Assembly: GCA_932521025.1 (NCBI GenBank)
Contig: OW051473.1
Location: 4,836,001-4,900,000 of the forward strand
Reading direction: 5' to 3'
DNA: 64,000 nt
From: Oscheius onirici
Lineage: Eukaryota > Nematoda > Chromadorea > Rhabditida > Rhabditidae
A program made the translations under genes and the position numbers. The notes beneath the pieces were generated by a model. It was not told the origin of the DNA. It saw only the letters and a program-made list of their open reading frames with translations, and did no database searches. This document shows, piece by piece, positions 37,221-49,406 of this stretch (positions are counted from its first letter, which is position 1; each line of letters opens with the position of its first letter).

Positions 37221-38693
37221 CTAATCACTGAGAACTTCCAAGAACACGAGACCTTCCTTCGAGCTACGGTAGCATTTGTAGGTCTGAAAGGTCGTCTTTT
37301 GAAAACAATTAGCTTACCTTCTTCCCAACTTTAAGAGTGGAGTTGACATTTATCGTAGTCTGATCGTCAATGAGACAGTTCAAGATGATGACAGCTCCTT
37401 CGGGTGTACATTTCTTTGTGAACTTGTTCTCAGATATCCATCTGGGGTTAATTAATTAATCTTTTGAATAGAATACTCACGTGTCTTCAGCTTTGTATGT
37501 CTTGCCGCCGCTTGAGCAGGTGACATCGTCGAGTTCGTTTCCTAGTCTTCTCATTTCAACTGGCTGAGGGGCAGCAGTGGTTCGGACGACTTCATGTTGA
37601 ACGCGAGATGGTGGGATTTGTTGAAGAAGCTAAAGAAAGTGTCAGAAAAGAGTTCCGGGACTGTTAGCAGGGATGATATCATTACGAACCTAGGCTCCAC
37701 TCACTTTTCCCAGCGTTTGAAACCGCTTATACATTGACCCAAGCAGCTCGACTGGTCGTAGTCGTTGCTAAAATAAACCCATGCACCAGGGTACCAACAT
37801 GCAGTGAGTAAGAAAGCGGTTATATAGCTGTGTTTGAATGAATAAACTCACGTTGTCCACTTGGAAATGATTTTTATTTGGGATAGCTTCTCTGTTAATG
37901 CTCACAGTTCCATTCTTGTGTGCAGTACATCTAAAAGATTGTATTTTTCAATTTCTATTTTGACAAACGTGTATACGATTCCACTGAGAGCAAGGTTGCC
38001 ATTGAGAGCAACCACAATGCCAGCATCAGTAAGACATTCCTTGATTCTAGCTCCATTGGGAGTACATTCCTTCATGAAATTGCGCTGAGCAACCCAAGTC
38101 TCTCCGACTTCGTGTCCATCACAGTCCTTTGAGTTTTTGACGTCGTAAGTCCGCCTGATTTCCACACGGCCATTGGGAGAGGCCACGCATTGATAAGTCT
38201 GCAATGATCTCCAGTTTTTGTCTTATTTATAGCTCGGAAGTCTAACGCACAGTCTCGACAATATATCACTGCAAAGGACACAATAAAAACTGACGGTATC
38301 GCCTTCCTTGATCGTCTCCCCGGGCTTAACAACCACTCCGTGTCCTGTTTTGCAACCAATTACTGTCGTCGTCCACCCGTTTTTGTTTATATTGCACTTC
38401 ATGACAAATGTTGAACGGACTACCTGAAAAACGAGCATTGGTTACAGTTTTCGTCAAGAATAGAACCCGATTCCTTATCAACAACAGTCTGTCGAGAGAC
38501 TTCATAACCGAAATGGATACTCGTTTTACAACTATTGGTGTAATTACATTGTAAAAATCGTCGAGTTAAGCATCAAGAAGGTCAAAATAATGACACTTAC
38601 CCATGTAGCTCCGTCATCAAACTTCTCATTTTTGTAGATACAAGATGTGACCAAACCAATTGAGATCAAAAAGAAGACGGCAGAGGAGAGCAT
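37221..38693 (-). CDS. Secreted MIG-18-like protein with three fibronectin-I-like repeats
   Basis: Starts with a signal peptide (MLSSAVFFLISIGLVTS) and holds three copies of the nematode module found in abnormal cell migration protein 18. Repeat 1 is CIYKNEKFDDGATW, then VVRSTFVMKCNINKNGW, VIGCKTGHGVVVKPGETI. Repeat 2 is DCDGHEVGETWVAQRNFMKE, KECLTDAGIVVALNGN, IVYTCTAHKNGTVSINRE. Repeat 3 is CSSGGKTYKAEDTWISENKF, TKKCTPEGAVIILNCLID, KKTYKCYRSSKEG, ending EVLSD*. Linkers of variable sequence separate repeats 2 and 3 (VQHEVVRTTAAPQP). The module is extracellular and disulfide-bonded; MIG-18 itself acts in basement membrane during gonad cell migration. A TTTTAG acceptor ends directly before the ATG. 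The gene starts 98 bp after the stop of the small gene upstream, a typical operon gap. Confidence 0.85.
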
Positions 38694-38790
38694 CTAAAAT
38701 ATTGAGATCAGACACAGTCAGGTAGTATTCAATCATATTCAAAATGATAAAAAAGAAGGAATGTCAGATGAGGGAAGATGTCACGACACA

Positions 38791-39168
38791 CTACTGAAGA
38801 GATGGTTTACCGTTCAATGGTTTCGTTAGAGGCGGGGCGACACCGTCCTTGAAATAAGGATTGATGAAAAAGATCAGCAAAAGACAGAGACAAAGTTAGA
38901 GTATACGAAGAGATAACCAATCTTACGCTGGCAACGCCCTTCCGTTGCGTTGAAACGCATCGCAGACGGAAGAGTTCAATCAAAGTAGTTTGAAAACTGG
39001 CACAGGGGGTTCGAGAAGGCTGCAAATTGAACGAAAAGACAAAGCACAAATCATAAAGTAAAGTAAAAAACATACAAATTGGCTCATCGGATATATTCCC
39101 ACGACATACAGAACACGGCTAATGCAAAAGTAAAAAAATTTAGCAGTAATTCGTTCAGAAGACAGCAT
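38791..39168 (-). CDS. Small protein of unknown function, possible operon partner
   Basis: Three exons can be joined in frame to give about 80 residues: a first part with a hydrophobic stretch (FFYFCISRVLYVVGIYP, MSQF), a second exon (PSRTPCASFQTTLIELFRLR, CVSTQRKGVAS) and a last exon (DGVAPPLTKPLNGKPSLQ*). Splice signals are acceptable (TTT|GTATGT, TTTGCAG, AGC|GTAAGA, TTCAAG). I recognise no family. The hydrophobic stretch may be a signal anchor. The weak first exon and a second possible start at MSQF leave the 5' end open. Its stop lies 98 bp before the MIG-18-like start on the same strand. Confidence 0.38.
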
Positions 39169-39171
39169 GGC

Positions 39172-39225
39172 TTGATATTAAATACTTCTGTCTTGTGATT
39201 GATATTAAATACTTCTGTCTTGTGA
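39172..39225. repeat. 27-bp perfect tandem duplication
   Basis: The unit 39172-39198 (starting TTGATATTAAATACTTCTGT) is followed at once by an identical copy at 39199-39225. It lies just upstream of the start of the small gene ending at 38791, so it may fall in its promoter; no function is shown. Confidence 0.95.
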
Positions 39226-39489
39226 AGAAATAATCGCGACAGACCAAAAGAAGCCTACGCTGTAAGCCGCACGTCACATGGTAACCATTCTTCAAAAGTT
39301 CTCTCCTATGATCATTCATCAGTGTCGAGGGTCGCGTTTTTATATTTAGAAATCGTGTTTATAATAAACAGATTAAAAGATTCCCCTGTTTCACAAGCAG
39401 GATTAGACCACATGCGAGACAAATTGGAGAAACCTCTTAGCCGATTTTGTTCATTTGTATGAGGGGGGATTATCCTCGGGGGTCATAGG

Positions 39490-41699
39490 ATGATCTCGAA
39501 GATGGTGTTTAGCTGCCTTCTCAGTTGTCCAGAAAATGGTAGCCTTTCCGTCTGGTAGGTTGTCTATTGTCTTCTTCAATATTTTCTGTCAGATATCGGA
39601 TTCCATTGGCTGTGTTGTTCCTTTTCCTGCAGGGCCAAGCAGGTGTCATCCGTAGGTATTTTTGAAAGGTAATATACAAAACATTTTTGCAGCGGAAAAC
39701 CATTCCTGTCACTCTAGTTGAACCGGTAGAAATCGGTTTGGCATGGATGCCGACGGTCGTCAAACGTGATAAGCTCTCTGATTTTCAAAGACTGCAAAGA
39801 AAAACGAAAACCGGTACCAAAGGCGACGTGTCAAGGTTTTTCAGATGCCTCGATATGGATACGGTGTGTTTCTTAAAGACCAAATGATTTTCCTGTCCAG
39901 GCGAAAGAAGGGCGTTTTGCAGAACAGTGGAACCATTCGCTGCGAGCAATGTTACCTACGAGATTTTCCGCACCCATTCTTATCGGAACAGGTGGGCAAG
40001 GCGTGGTTTTGTAAGCATTTTTTTGAAAACATAGATCTCCGATTTTAAGATCAATAACAGACAGTAATTCCAAAAGTGCATCGGCTTTAAAACTAGTCTA
40101 CTTTGGCAACCGAAAGCTGGTTTCTCTGATCAGAACTTGCAGAGAAATTCGAATCGGTAAATTCTGTAATCATCCAAATGTAAGAAGACACTTTTGTTTT
40201 GCTCTCACGGGACCACTTTGTAGATTTGTCAATTGTACGAAGTGTTTAGTCCAGAGGTTGCGGAGGAGTTGAGCTATGTCATATTTCTTTTCGAAGAAGT
40301 TCAAACGACTCTCTCAGAAGTACTTCGGGAATGTTCCCAGAATCCGAGGTGAGTAATCGAGTGCAGAGTCTGACAAAACATACAGCAATAGACCGAGCCA
40401 TAAAACAGCGTCAGGATGGCTGTATCAGTTGTTGTGTGCTGTTCAATTCCTGCATGAAAGAAACATAATGCACAGGGTAGGTTCCGTACCTTGCAATTCT
40501 TACCAGGCAGGCAATAGGATCTCAAGCCGTCAAACATAGGATTGACCTTGACAAAAGAACCAACAAACTGTCAGTTTAGGGAGAACTTTTGCAATATGGT
40601 TGGTGGCGCGGAAACTCTAATGATAGGAAATTCAGGTTAAATTGCTGGATATGGGAATGGCCCGAGGAATGGATGGAGAGAGACCTTTAACACCAGAACT
40701 GGGTACCTACTCTTACATGGCTCCGGAATTGCTTCTACAGAATCATGTAGATTTTGGTGAAGATAGTGAAGATTCTGAATCCACTAAAGGTAAGGTATGT
40801 GTTGTATGTTTAATAACAGATTTAGATACAAAACATAACAATAAAGTTGTCATCAGACCGGTTGGAATGTATGAAAACGCAACCGGCTTCCAGGACTACG
40901 GAAAATCTAGTAGAACTTATTTTTTGTTTCGAATCACCAAGTTTTAGTTGATATCTGGGCAGTTGGAGTCATGTTTGCCGAAATTCTATTAGCAGATGGT
41001 GAAAAGTTCTTTTGCAGCAGTGGAATGTAAGCAAATAACCGTGATCAGTGGGAAAAGTGTTCAGTTTCCATGCTCGTGATATGGTTAAAGTGATCAAACG
41101 GACAGTTCCGATTTGTGAAACAAAAAAGTACAATGAATATGTTGGTATACAAAATACTACGTAAGTACAAAGGTAGCAATTGAATACACATTTGCAGGTT
41201 CTTACAAGAAGTCCAGTCGACAGTCAGAACAAAAAGTTCGATTGATCTGAGAATGAGAGAAAACTTGCTCCCGGCAGATGATGACTTGGTCGACAATCTC
41301 AACGGTATACGACCCCAAATGACTTATAACTTCGAATTTAAAGGTGAAAATGCCCGAGATCTTCTGAAGAGAATGTTAAAGTGGAATCCAGACGACAGAA
41401 TAACCGCAAGAGAAGCCTTGGAGCATCCCTATTTCCTTCATTTAATCTCGGTAGGATTAAAAAGAAACTAAAATTATCAATGTCTTCAGGAACATGAGTT
41501 GTTGAATTGTGCTGAGAAGTATGTAGAGAAGCTGCCTCCCTTTGCATACAATAATGATAAAATGATAAACGTTCTCGAGCCGGACACGATCAAAAGTTGG
41601 AGAGGTAAAACATACGTTATGTAATGCATGAATATTTCAGACAAACTCCATTCAGAGATGCCTTGGAGACGTCAAGCACTTGTCGTCAGTCACGAATAA
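39490..41699 (+). CDS. Divergent MAPK-like protein kinase
   Basis: A Ser/Thr protein kinase whose C-lobe is most like the MAPK/CMGC group. The N-lobe follows a basic leader (RKTKTGTKGDVSRFF). It has the glycine loop GTGGQGVVF, the beta-3 lysine in ALKLV and the helix-C Glu in CREIRIGKFCNHPN, then YVIFLFEEVQTTLSEVLREC and WLYQLLCAVQFLHERNIMHR. The catalytic loop is canonical, HRDLKPSNIGL, if the intron 40477-40517 is used. The Mg motif is DMG instead of DFG. The activation segment reads ERPLTPELGTYSYMAPELLL and lacks the MAPK TxY. Later parts are VDIWAVGVMFAEIL, LLKRMLKWNPDDRITAREAL, EHPYF and a short tail ending RRQALVVSHE*. All catalytic residues are present, so it should be active. The start at 39490 or the in-frame ATG at 39502 are both possible. 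Confidence 0.8.
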
Positions 41700-41863
41700 A
41701 TATTTATTTCCCGTGCTTGACAATAGAACTCTCTAAAATCACATGTGTTTGATATAAGTTGAGGAATAAGTTGTACAAAGAGATTGTCAGTGAAGCACCA
41801 TAAATGTCAACAACTTAAGCGGGCAGCTAAATACAGATACATAGCAATAAGATATTAGGATAA
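41700..41863. terminator. Convergent 3' ends of kinase and EEA1
   Basis: Only 164 bp separate the kinase stop (41697-41699) from the EEA1 stop (41864-41866). An AATAAA at 41695-41700 overlaps the kinase stop, so the 3' UTRs of the two genes probably overlap. Confidence 0.45.
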
Positions 41864-44800
41864 TTATCTGTTTAGAACCTCTGTGTAGCAACTATTGCAC
41901 ACTCGCACGGGGTTCTTGTTGCTTACAATCTTGGCTGTTTTGTCAGTACATTGACCGCAGAAAATAAGGCCACAAACGCGACAATGATGTTTTCGAATAG
42001 TCATAGTAAAATTTTTGCCACAGGAAGTGCAGTTGATGGCAGCCGAATCGTCCAGCCATTTTCGTGTGGTGTGCTTCGAAATGTCCATCTAAATCAACGG
42101 AATAATAACGTAATATAAATAAATACCTGAAGAGATTGGTTTGCTCTTCCCAATTCGTGCATGGCAGAAACGGAATCGTCAAAACGCCGTTTATTCTCCA
42201 ACGCGCGATCTCGTTCAAATTCAAGATCGCTTTCTGTCCTGAGACATCTTTCGATCAAAGCATTCTTCTCGTCATTCCAAGAAGTGATTTGTTGTTGTAG
42301 TTCTAAATCAGACAGCCTTTTCTCCGTGAAATTCTAATCTCACCCATATTTTTGCCAGCAAGCTCTTCTGAAGCCGTTCTAGCTTCGTTAAGTTCACGAA
42401 TCGTCTCGTCGAGCTCAGATTGTAGAGTTTGAATGGATCGTTTCAGTTTCGACAGATCTTCTTGTAATTCGTTCTGCTTGCCGATGAAATCGTTTACTTG
42501 AACCTCTAGTTTTTCGTTGAGCATGTGCTGAAGCTTTTATATGTATACGAACGATTATGCCTACTTGCCACTGCTTCTTGTAGATTAGACGCTTCTTTAG
42601 TTTTTGATTCCGCTGCTTGTTGGTTAGTTTTCGAATCTGCTTCGAACTTTTCTTTAGAACTGATGGCTTCAGCCAGCAAAATCTCTAGCTCCTGAAGGTT
42701 GAAATTGAAAAAGTATGAGTTAAAACAAACTTCAATCTTGTCGTTCATTTTTCTGTGTTGGTCGGAAAGCTCTGCATTACCTTTCACCAAATCTTCGACG
42801 ATCTTCTCATTGCTTTCTTTTTCCTCGCGTGCTTTTTTCATCACTTCAGCCTGAAAATCACTTAATGAAAAACTAAAAGGATCAAACTCACCATGGATGA
42901 ATGTGCTTTCGCTATCTCAGCATCATTGTCAGTCAATACATTTTTCAAACGAGCAATCTCATTTTTGAATCCTTCAACTTCCTGAAAAGATATTAAATTT
43001 TGTGCTAAAAGTGGTACAAACCTCTATCTTTTCCTTCAAATCCTGATCTGTCTTTTTAGCGCATTGCTGAACCATTTCGGAAGCTACTTGAAGACTGGCA
43101 GTCTGTTCTTCCAATTGAAGCTTTTCTTCTTTGACTTGTTGCAGAGTATTGCTCGACTCTTCTACTTTTTGATTCAGTGTGACCACTTCCTCTTCAAGTT
43201 CATGCTTCATTTTTTCTACAATTTCCTTGTCCGACAACTAAAATAATGATGGTAATGACATACGTTTTCTAACTTACAGTCTCTTCTAGTTTTTTAACAA
43301 ATTCTTGCTCTTTCTTCTTTTGTTCTTCCAATATTGCTTCCATTTCAGTAAGTCTGCCTGTTATCTCCTCGTTCAGCGTCTTGCTATTAGTCAGATCTTT
43401 CTGCAAATACTTAATTTGATCAAAAAACAAACTAAAACCTGTTTAGCTTCGAATTCTTTTTTCAAGGCTGCAAGTGCATCTTGAGACTCTTTCAAAGACG
43501 TAAGAAGTTCATCGTGGGACTCTTGGTTCTTTAGAAGCTGATCTTCGTACTCTTTCTTCTTGTTATCCCAATGTTGAGCTTTTTGCTCCCAGTCTAAACA
43601 TTTATCAAATACAACTTTAAAAAATATAACCTCGCTTGATCGCTTCAATTTCAGACTCCTTTTCTCCGACAGTTGCAGTCAGCTGTAAAATTATCTACAG
43701 AAAAGATATGTTTACACGATAACTTTGAGGGAAATTAGGTTAGTTTAAGCACAATTAATATGCAGAAAACATTCCAAAAAGACTAGAGGTTCCAGGGGCC
43801 AATTTGTTAGTAGGGAAAAGAGATCTCAAGAGGCGCAAATCAGCAAGGCCTTTTGTTAACTACTGTGGAATACCTGTTTTCCTTGAGTCTTCAGCGCGTC
43901 AATAGCTTGTTGTGCTTGCACAAGCTCCTCTCTGAGTTCTTCTTCAGTGCTGGAAGCAGTTTCACGCAGCAACTCCGAGTTTTTCAACGCATGTTCCTGA
44001 ATCGAATATTAAAAAATGTCACAAAAGTATTACAAGTTCTCGGGCTTTCGCTTCTGCTTCCTCTAGTCGCTTGACCGACTCTTCTATCTTCGACTTGTTT
44101 TCTTCAAGTTGCCTTTCTTTTTCACAAATAATACGATCCTTCTCCGAGTTTTCATTGAGCAGCTAAAGAAAAATTAGTTAACGAATAAAAACACTGCCTA
44201 CCTCATCAGAATGTTCTTTAAGACTAGCAGAGACAGCCTCTCTTTGTTGGATCATTTCCTTCAGCTTTTCAAACGTTTCACTAACTCTCTTTCTTTCTTC
44301 TTCTGTTTCCCGTTCCATCTCTTCGAATCTTTCGCCCTAAAATCGGATTATTTTATGCAATTTGAGATCCCACATTGCGTTTGATCTCGTCGTCAGCTTC
44401 CTTCAATTTCTTTTTCAGATCTTCCGTTTCCTTTCTGGTTTTTGAAAGGACTTCGTTGGCTTGTTTGTCTGTTTCTCTGAGCCTGGTGTTTAGTGCTTCA
44501 ATTTCATATTCGCGAAGTTGTTTCTGAAATATTATATTTAAAAAGAGGCACCTCTCCTCAACCTGCTCTTCAAATTCGGAATTGAGCGCTATAACATTCT
44601 CAGACAGCTTCTTGTTCTCTGCTGTGAGCTGATCAATCGCCATCTTTGCACCTCCTTCACCTTCCGAAATCTGTAAATGCACTTATTTTTAGGGTAAAAA
44701 CGTACACTTACTTTACTAACAAGTTCGTGGGCGTTAGCTTCAAGACTGTTGATTTTTTCACGCAGAGCGGAGATGACGCTGACTCCGCTTTCCAAATCCT

Positions 44801-46765
44801 TAGTCTGCCTTTCACATTTTGACGAAATCTCTTCAACTTTTGCATCTGCTTCTTTGCATTTTTGAGTAAGGGCCTCGTTATCAGCAACCTGGAACTACGA
44901 TTTGTCTAAAACGTAAACCACTTGCATTGTTTGAGACGATCTTCTTTTCTTGTTCCAAGAGCGAACTGACAGATGACAATTCTTTAGTCAACTCCGTGTT
45001 GGACTGTTCCAGCGTTTTGATGTTTTCCGCATATTGCTGCAGTTTTTCCTCCGAGGACAACAACTCCATCTCTTGCTTCCGTTTCTCTTCCACCATCTGT
45101 AACAAATGTGAATGCGGTATCAAATTACGTAAACAAATGCGTAACAGAGTTTAAACGAACCTGTTCAAGCTTCTGCGATACGGCTAGAAGTTTCTCTTGA
45201 TTTTTGGAATTCAAATCAGTGGCATCTTCAATCACGTGTGAACTCTTCTTAACAGAGTATTCTAATGTCGTAATCTTCTCGCGACAAGCAGACAGCTCCT
45301 GCATATTGGAATCGAGTCTGAATCAGAAATGATATAACTAGAAAAAAACGTGCCTTGTCTGAAGATCCTTTGATCGTGCTTCCAACTGAGTATTTTGAGC
45401 TTTGGCGGAAGAAGCTTCTTTTTGGGACACTTGCAGCAGACTTTTCGTCTCTTCTAGCTGTTGTTCGAGCTCCGACAACATGGAAGCTTTCCTGAATTCA
45501 AAATTTAATCTCGTCTGTCAAAGGTGTACTCTGAAGATGAGGTTCCTGAGGATTCCAGTTCCTTCAGTAGATTCTGCTTGATGCAGTTGTCTCTGAAAGA
45601 ATGATTTTATAATATTTCTAACGAATTACTTTTCTCGTTCCAGATTTAATTGTCTGATAGCATGCATGTGTTCTTGGATCTCGACATCCTTTTGTTGGGC
45701 GATCTCATCCATCAGCTTTTGAGCATTAACAAGTTCCGTTCGAAGAACAAGGACGTCATCTTCGCTGGGTCTGAGCAAGCAGCTAATTTCAGACGAATTC
45801 ACCAACCTCTGATCCAGCGTCTTGTTTAGCTTGTCGATCTCTTTGTACATCTGTTCCAGTTCCGTCTTGCTCTTCACCAGCTCCCTATTAAGAGTTTCTT
45901 TCTCGACCTAGAAGGAGGAAAGAGTAATAGCATTACGTGAACTACCTTATTGTTTTCTGATTCGTCAGTGAGATCTCGAAGTAGTTGGCTTTGTTGTTTG
46001 AGTTTTGCCATAATCTCTCCTCGCTCTTTATTTCCGTTATCCACTGCTCGTTTAAATTGGCTACTTTCCTTTTCAAATTCTAACATTCTTTGTGTGACTG
46101 CAAGTATGAATGAAAATGGAAAAACAAGTTTTACCCATGCTTTTACCAGCTTCAAGAACTTGAATTTGTTGAAGAAGATAAGGAACTTCACCATCTGGCA
46201 CATCAGTTGCTTGTGCGACAACAGACTGAATTCGATCAAGCTCTTCCTGAATGTATGCTGTCAAAACGATATATTTTCTCTTGCTTTAATCTTCTCGGCA
46301 TATGCTTTTTCCTCTTTAAGTTGAGCTCTCAGTTCATCAATCCCTATATCTCGACCGTGATCACTCGAGGCTCGCTTAGCTGTTCCTTCATAGTTTGGAT
46401 TCACAAAAGCGTTTTTCTGAAAAATCTAGTCTTGACCCTCGGTTACCAAAAACTCACCTCAGCATGCATGGTCTCAAAATGTTGCGAAAGCTGTTCAGGT
46501 GACTGGAAATGAGTCATACACATGGGGCAGAGAAAGCCTTCAATTTCACCATTCTGAAAGCAAAATAATCAAGTGTTTACATGTGTTGTCCCACCTCATC
46601 GGCAAGAGCCGCCAAGTTAGATCTATCCGAATCCCTCGAATTTCCATTGGATCGCGAATTAAGTACTCCAGGCAGCTGCAAATATAATAAATGAAGCAAC
46701 AATCAGAATATTATTCATACCTCGTCGGCCACTTGAGACAGCTGATCTTTAAATCGGCGTAGCAT
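41864..46765 (-). CDS. eea-1: Early endosome antigen 1 (C2H2 - long coiled coil - FYVE)
   Basis: A tethering factor that links early endosomes by binding Rab5 and PI3P. After MLRRFKDQLSQVADE and a Ser/Asn/Arg-rich stretch, a C2H2 finger follows (FLCPMCMTHFQSPEQLSQHF, ETMHAE, about 46470-46560), the known Rab5-binding position in this family. A very long heptad-repeat coiled coil rich in E, K, L and Q then fills most of the gene over some twenty short exons. The C-terminal FYVE domain (41864-42088) has all the signature parts: KWLDDS (WxxD), RKHHCRVCG (the PI3P-binding basic motif) and VRVCNSCY, with the eight zinc cysteines/histidine in order, ending EVLNR*. Order and arrangement match EEA1 and not other FYVE proteins. 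The ATG 46765 is the first in frame before the leader exon. Confidence 0.92.
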
Positions 46766-47450
46766 TTTTTGCAGACGTTGGTTTAATACATACTCACAGC
46801 CTGGAAATCAATAAACGAGACGGAACGAGAACGAAATAAACTACTGGCTCACGAACTTCTATAAACGGAAATGAATCTAATCATAAATGAAAACTTTTCA
46901 TTAAAATTGCACTCTTTGTGCATGGAATCTTTTTAGCGCAGCTCTTTCGTATTGAGACCCAGTATACGGCGAGTACAACGATTTTCAAACCTTTCTCTGA
47001 CTTTCTATTTGCATTGCAGAACTTTTCTCCCAGTTCAACTAGGATTACACCGTCACGAGAAATAAGGCAGTCAAAAGAGAGTTAGCAAAATATTCGTTTT
47101 CACATTTTGCTTACAGTATATCTGAAAGCGTTCACAGTTAACAATAGCGCATGGTTACCGTAATATTGAAACGTTAAGCCAAACTGCTGGGAATTTTCAT
47201 ATAATAATGAGGCTGTTATACAGAAGAATCGTTTTGTAAAAGTGGTGGGTGGAAATGTACCAGAGCCGCCAAAGCTAAAACATACCACAGATTCGTGCAT
47301 TACAGCATACTCAATTCAAAAATATCAAAAAAAAAATTTATTGAAATGTACAAGTGAAAGTGCACAACACGCGGTCGGTTTGAAGCTACACGAATTGGTA
47401 GAAGAGAACGCTATGTACCGGTATTTATTACATGGTCAAGGATTCCCTCT
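46766..47450. promoter_or_regulatory. Upstream region of EEA1
   Basis: About 690 bp between the EEA1 start and the stop of the next minus-strand gene. A plus-strand frame of 70 codons at 47242-47454 has no supporting signal. The region should hold the EEA1 promoter; no motif is claimed. Confidence 0.4.
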
Positions 47451-49406
47451 TTAGATAGCAACAATAGCTGTGAGCGCAAGAATGGCAAGAGCTGCAAAAG
47501 TTGATCCAGATTTCTGAAACTTCTTTGGGTTAATTTCGAAAACCTGCTTTACCACAGCATTGATATCGTTAGTGTCCGTTCTGTTTTCGTTATCATCAAT
47601 GACAATCACTGGCTCTCCCTGCAACAATTTTTTAGCGTAAACAAGGAAGTAGACAAACCTCTTCCGTAGTAGCCGTAGTGACTGATTCCACGTCATTATC
47701 TTTAACGATAACCTGGAAAACACGTTGATTCAATACATTTTTTGATTTCTCAAACATATTTTGTAATAAAATGATCACCTTTTCGGTTGTTCCTTCTGAC
47801 TCATCAGTTGGCATATCGGTAGATGACTTGGCGAAAGTAGGATTGGGTCTTCCCTCGTGATCAATGATGGTCTCATCGGTTTCAGGCTGACCCTCGACTT
47901 CCTTCGATGGCTCAACAGTTGCTCCACTCTAAAAGCTGGTTTCATTCAGTCAAACAAGACCGACCTCGGGAGCTCCGATAGGAACTTCAGGTTCGTTGCT
48001 TGGCTCGAACTCCATCGTGGTTTCCATTTCGGGCATTGCTGTGGTCACTGAAGCATCTCCGCTGAACTGGGTCTCTGGAAGATCAGTCTTGCCAGTTTCT
48101 TCGACCTCGACCGATCCATCTGTACTGGTCTCCTCCGACTTTTCTTGGCTTGATTCCGATGCCGGCTTAGCGGAAGCAATGGCCTAAACTTCCTGTTTCA
48201 GTAGCAAACAGCTGGCATTATTAGACGTCCCAACCCGAAATGTCCAACTGGTTCCACTCCATGAACTTCACAAAAGAACAAAAGGGAACAATGCTTACAA
48301 TGTCATATAATTCAGGATCCTGCATAAAGGCGCACTTGGCGGGAAGGTTCTTCAAGTAGTTGAGAACGACCTGCTGGTTGGTCTCGTTTTCTTTTTGGGT
48401 GGTCTGGTTCAAACGATCAATTCCCATGTTGACTTGGAAGCGGGCATAATCCTAAAGTTAAATTGTATGGTTTTTCGACAACTGGATGAACTTTGAGCAA
48501 GTCTCCAGAACCTGGGCATGCTTCTTCGTAAGTTTTCATTGAACATTTCAATGCACAGATGTGCTTGCTGAAAATACAGTTAATACTTTTATATTCGAGC
48601 TAACTTACTCGCAAGATTCACCGATTCCGTCAAAGAAGGCGGTAGGGTTAACCAAAGCTCCAGGGGAACTGTCAAAACGGAGAGCGGCAGCGGGAAGGCC
48701 GCAGTCTTGCATGCAAAGATCAACAGATTGCTTGGAATGCTCCATGCAATCTTTGATGAGACGTAACTCTTAAACAACAAGTGGTTTTCATAGAATAATT
48801 TCTTACGTTCTCCTTTCTCGGCACAGATGAAGCTGCTGTATGCTGTACGAGCCTCAAGCTCGGGGATATCAGGACAATCTCTTCCGCACTTGAGAACATC
48901 AGAATTGACCCTTAAAAATGAAGATTAAGACTCTGTTAAGTGTTTATTTGTGATCAGAAAATTCTGTTACTAGCTGAACCCTGTCCTTGTATTAGACGAC
49001 GTTCGAAAAGTTTCTCATATAACTACTTCGCATGTATTTGCAGAGTGTAAGTAGCGAAAACGGCCTTGGGTTTACGCGTTTGACATCTAAACAGTCGAGC
49101 AACACCCTTATCTCTTTTCTTCAACAGCTAAAACTGTTTTCGCCGCGCAGCAACGAATCGAACAGCGCCTAGTTTTCACAAACAAAGGTGCAATACTTAC
49201 TGGCAGAACATATCAATGTTGACAGCTATGTTTTTGAAATTGTTGAGGTCGTTGGCAGCTTGTAGGATGGTGCCATCTTCGAAGCATTTCTGCAGACACG
49301 GAGACGATGATGGAACACCGGGAGGAATGGTTGCGGCTAAAAACCAAAGTTAAGAAACATCTTCAGACTTACCGTTTGCCGCGGAGATACATAACAACAT
49401 CCACAT
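47451..49406 (-). CDS. CPG4-like secreted/GPI-anchored Cys-rich protein
   Basis: A nematode-type secreted protein. A short leader (MWMLLCISAANG) is followed by a cysteine-rich helical domain like that of chondroitin proteoglycan 4: SPCLQKCFEDGTILQAANDL, VLKCGRDCPDIPE, SSFICAEKGE, IKDCMEHSKQSVDLCMQDCG, GESCSKHICALKCSMKTYEE. A second, cysteine-poor part (MGIDRLNQTTQKENETNQQ, with N-x-T sites) leads to a long Glu/Ser/Thr-rich, mucin-like acidic region with Ser-Gly and Thr clusters (about 47640-48190). It ends in a hydrophobic tail (FQKSGSTFAALAILALTAIV, AI*) typical of a GPI-anchor signal. Such proteins sit in the eggshell, glycocalyx or cell surface. A TTACAG acceptor lies 4 nt before the ATG. 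Confidence 0.75.

Noticed and set aside
40477..40560. Kinase read as a pseudokinase (catalytic Asp replaced by Ala)
   Set aside because: Using the acceptor at 40510 gives HRAIGSQ, but the acceptor at 40517 gives HRDLKPSNIGL, an exact match to the family. The latter is far more likely.
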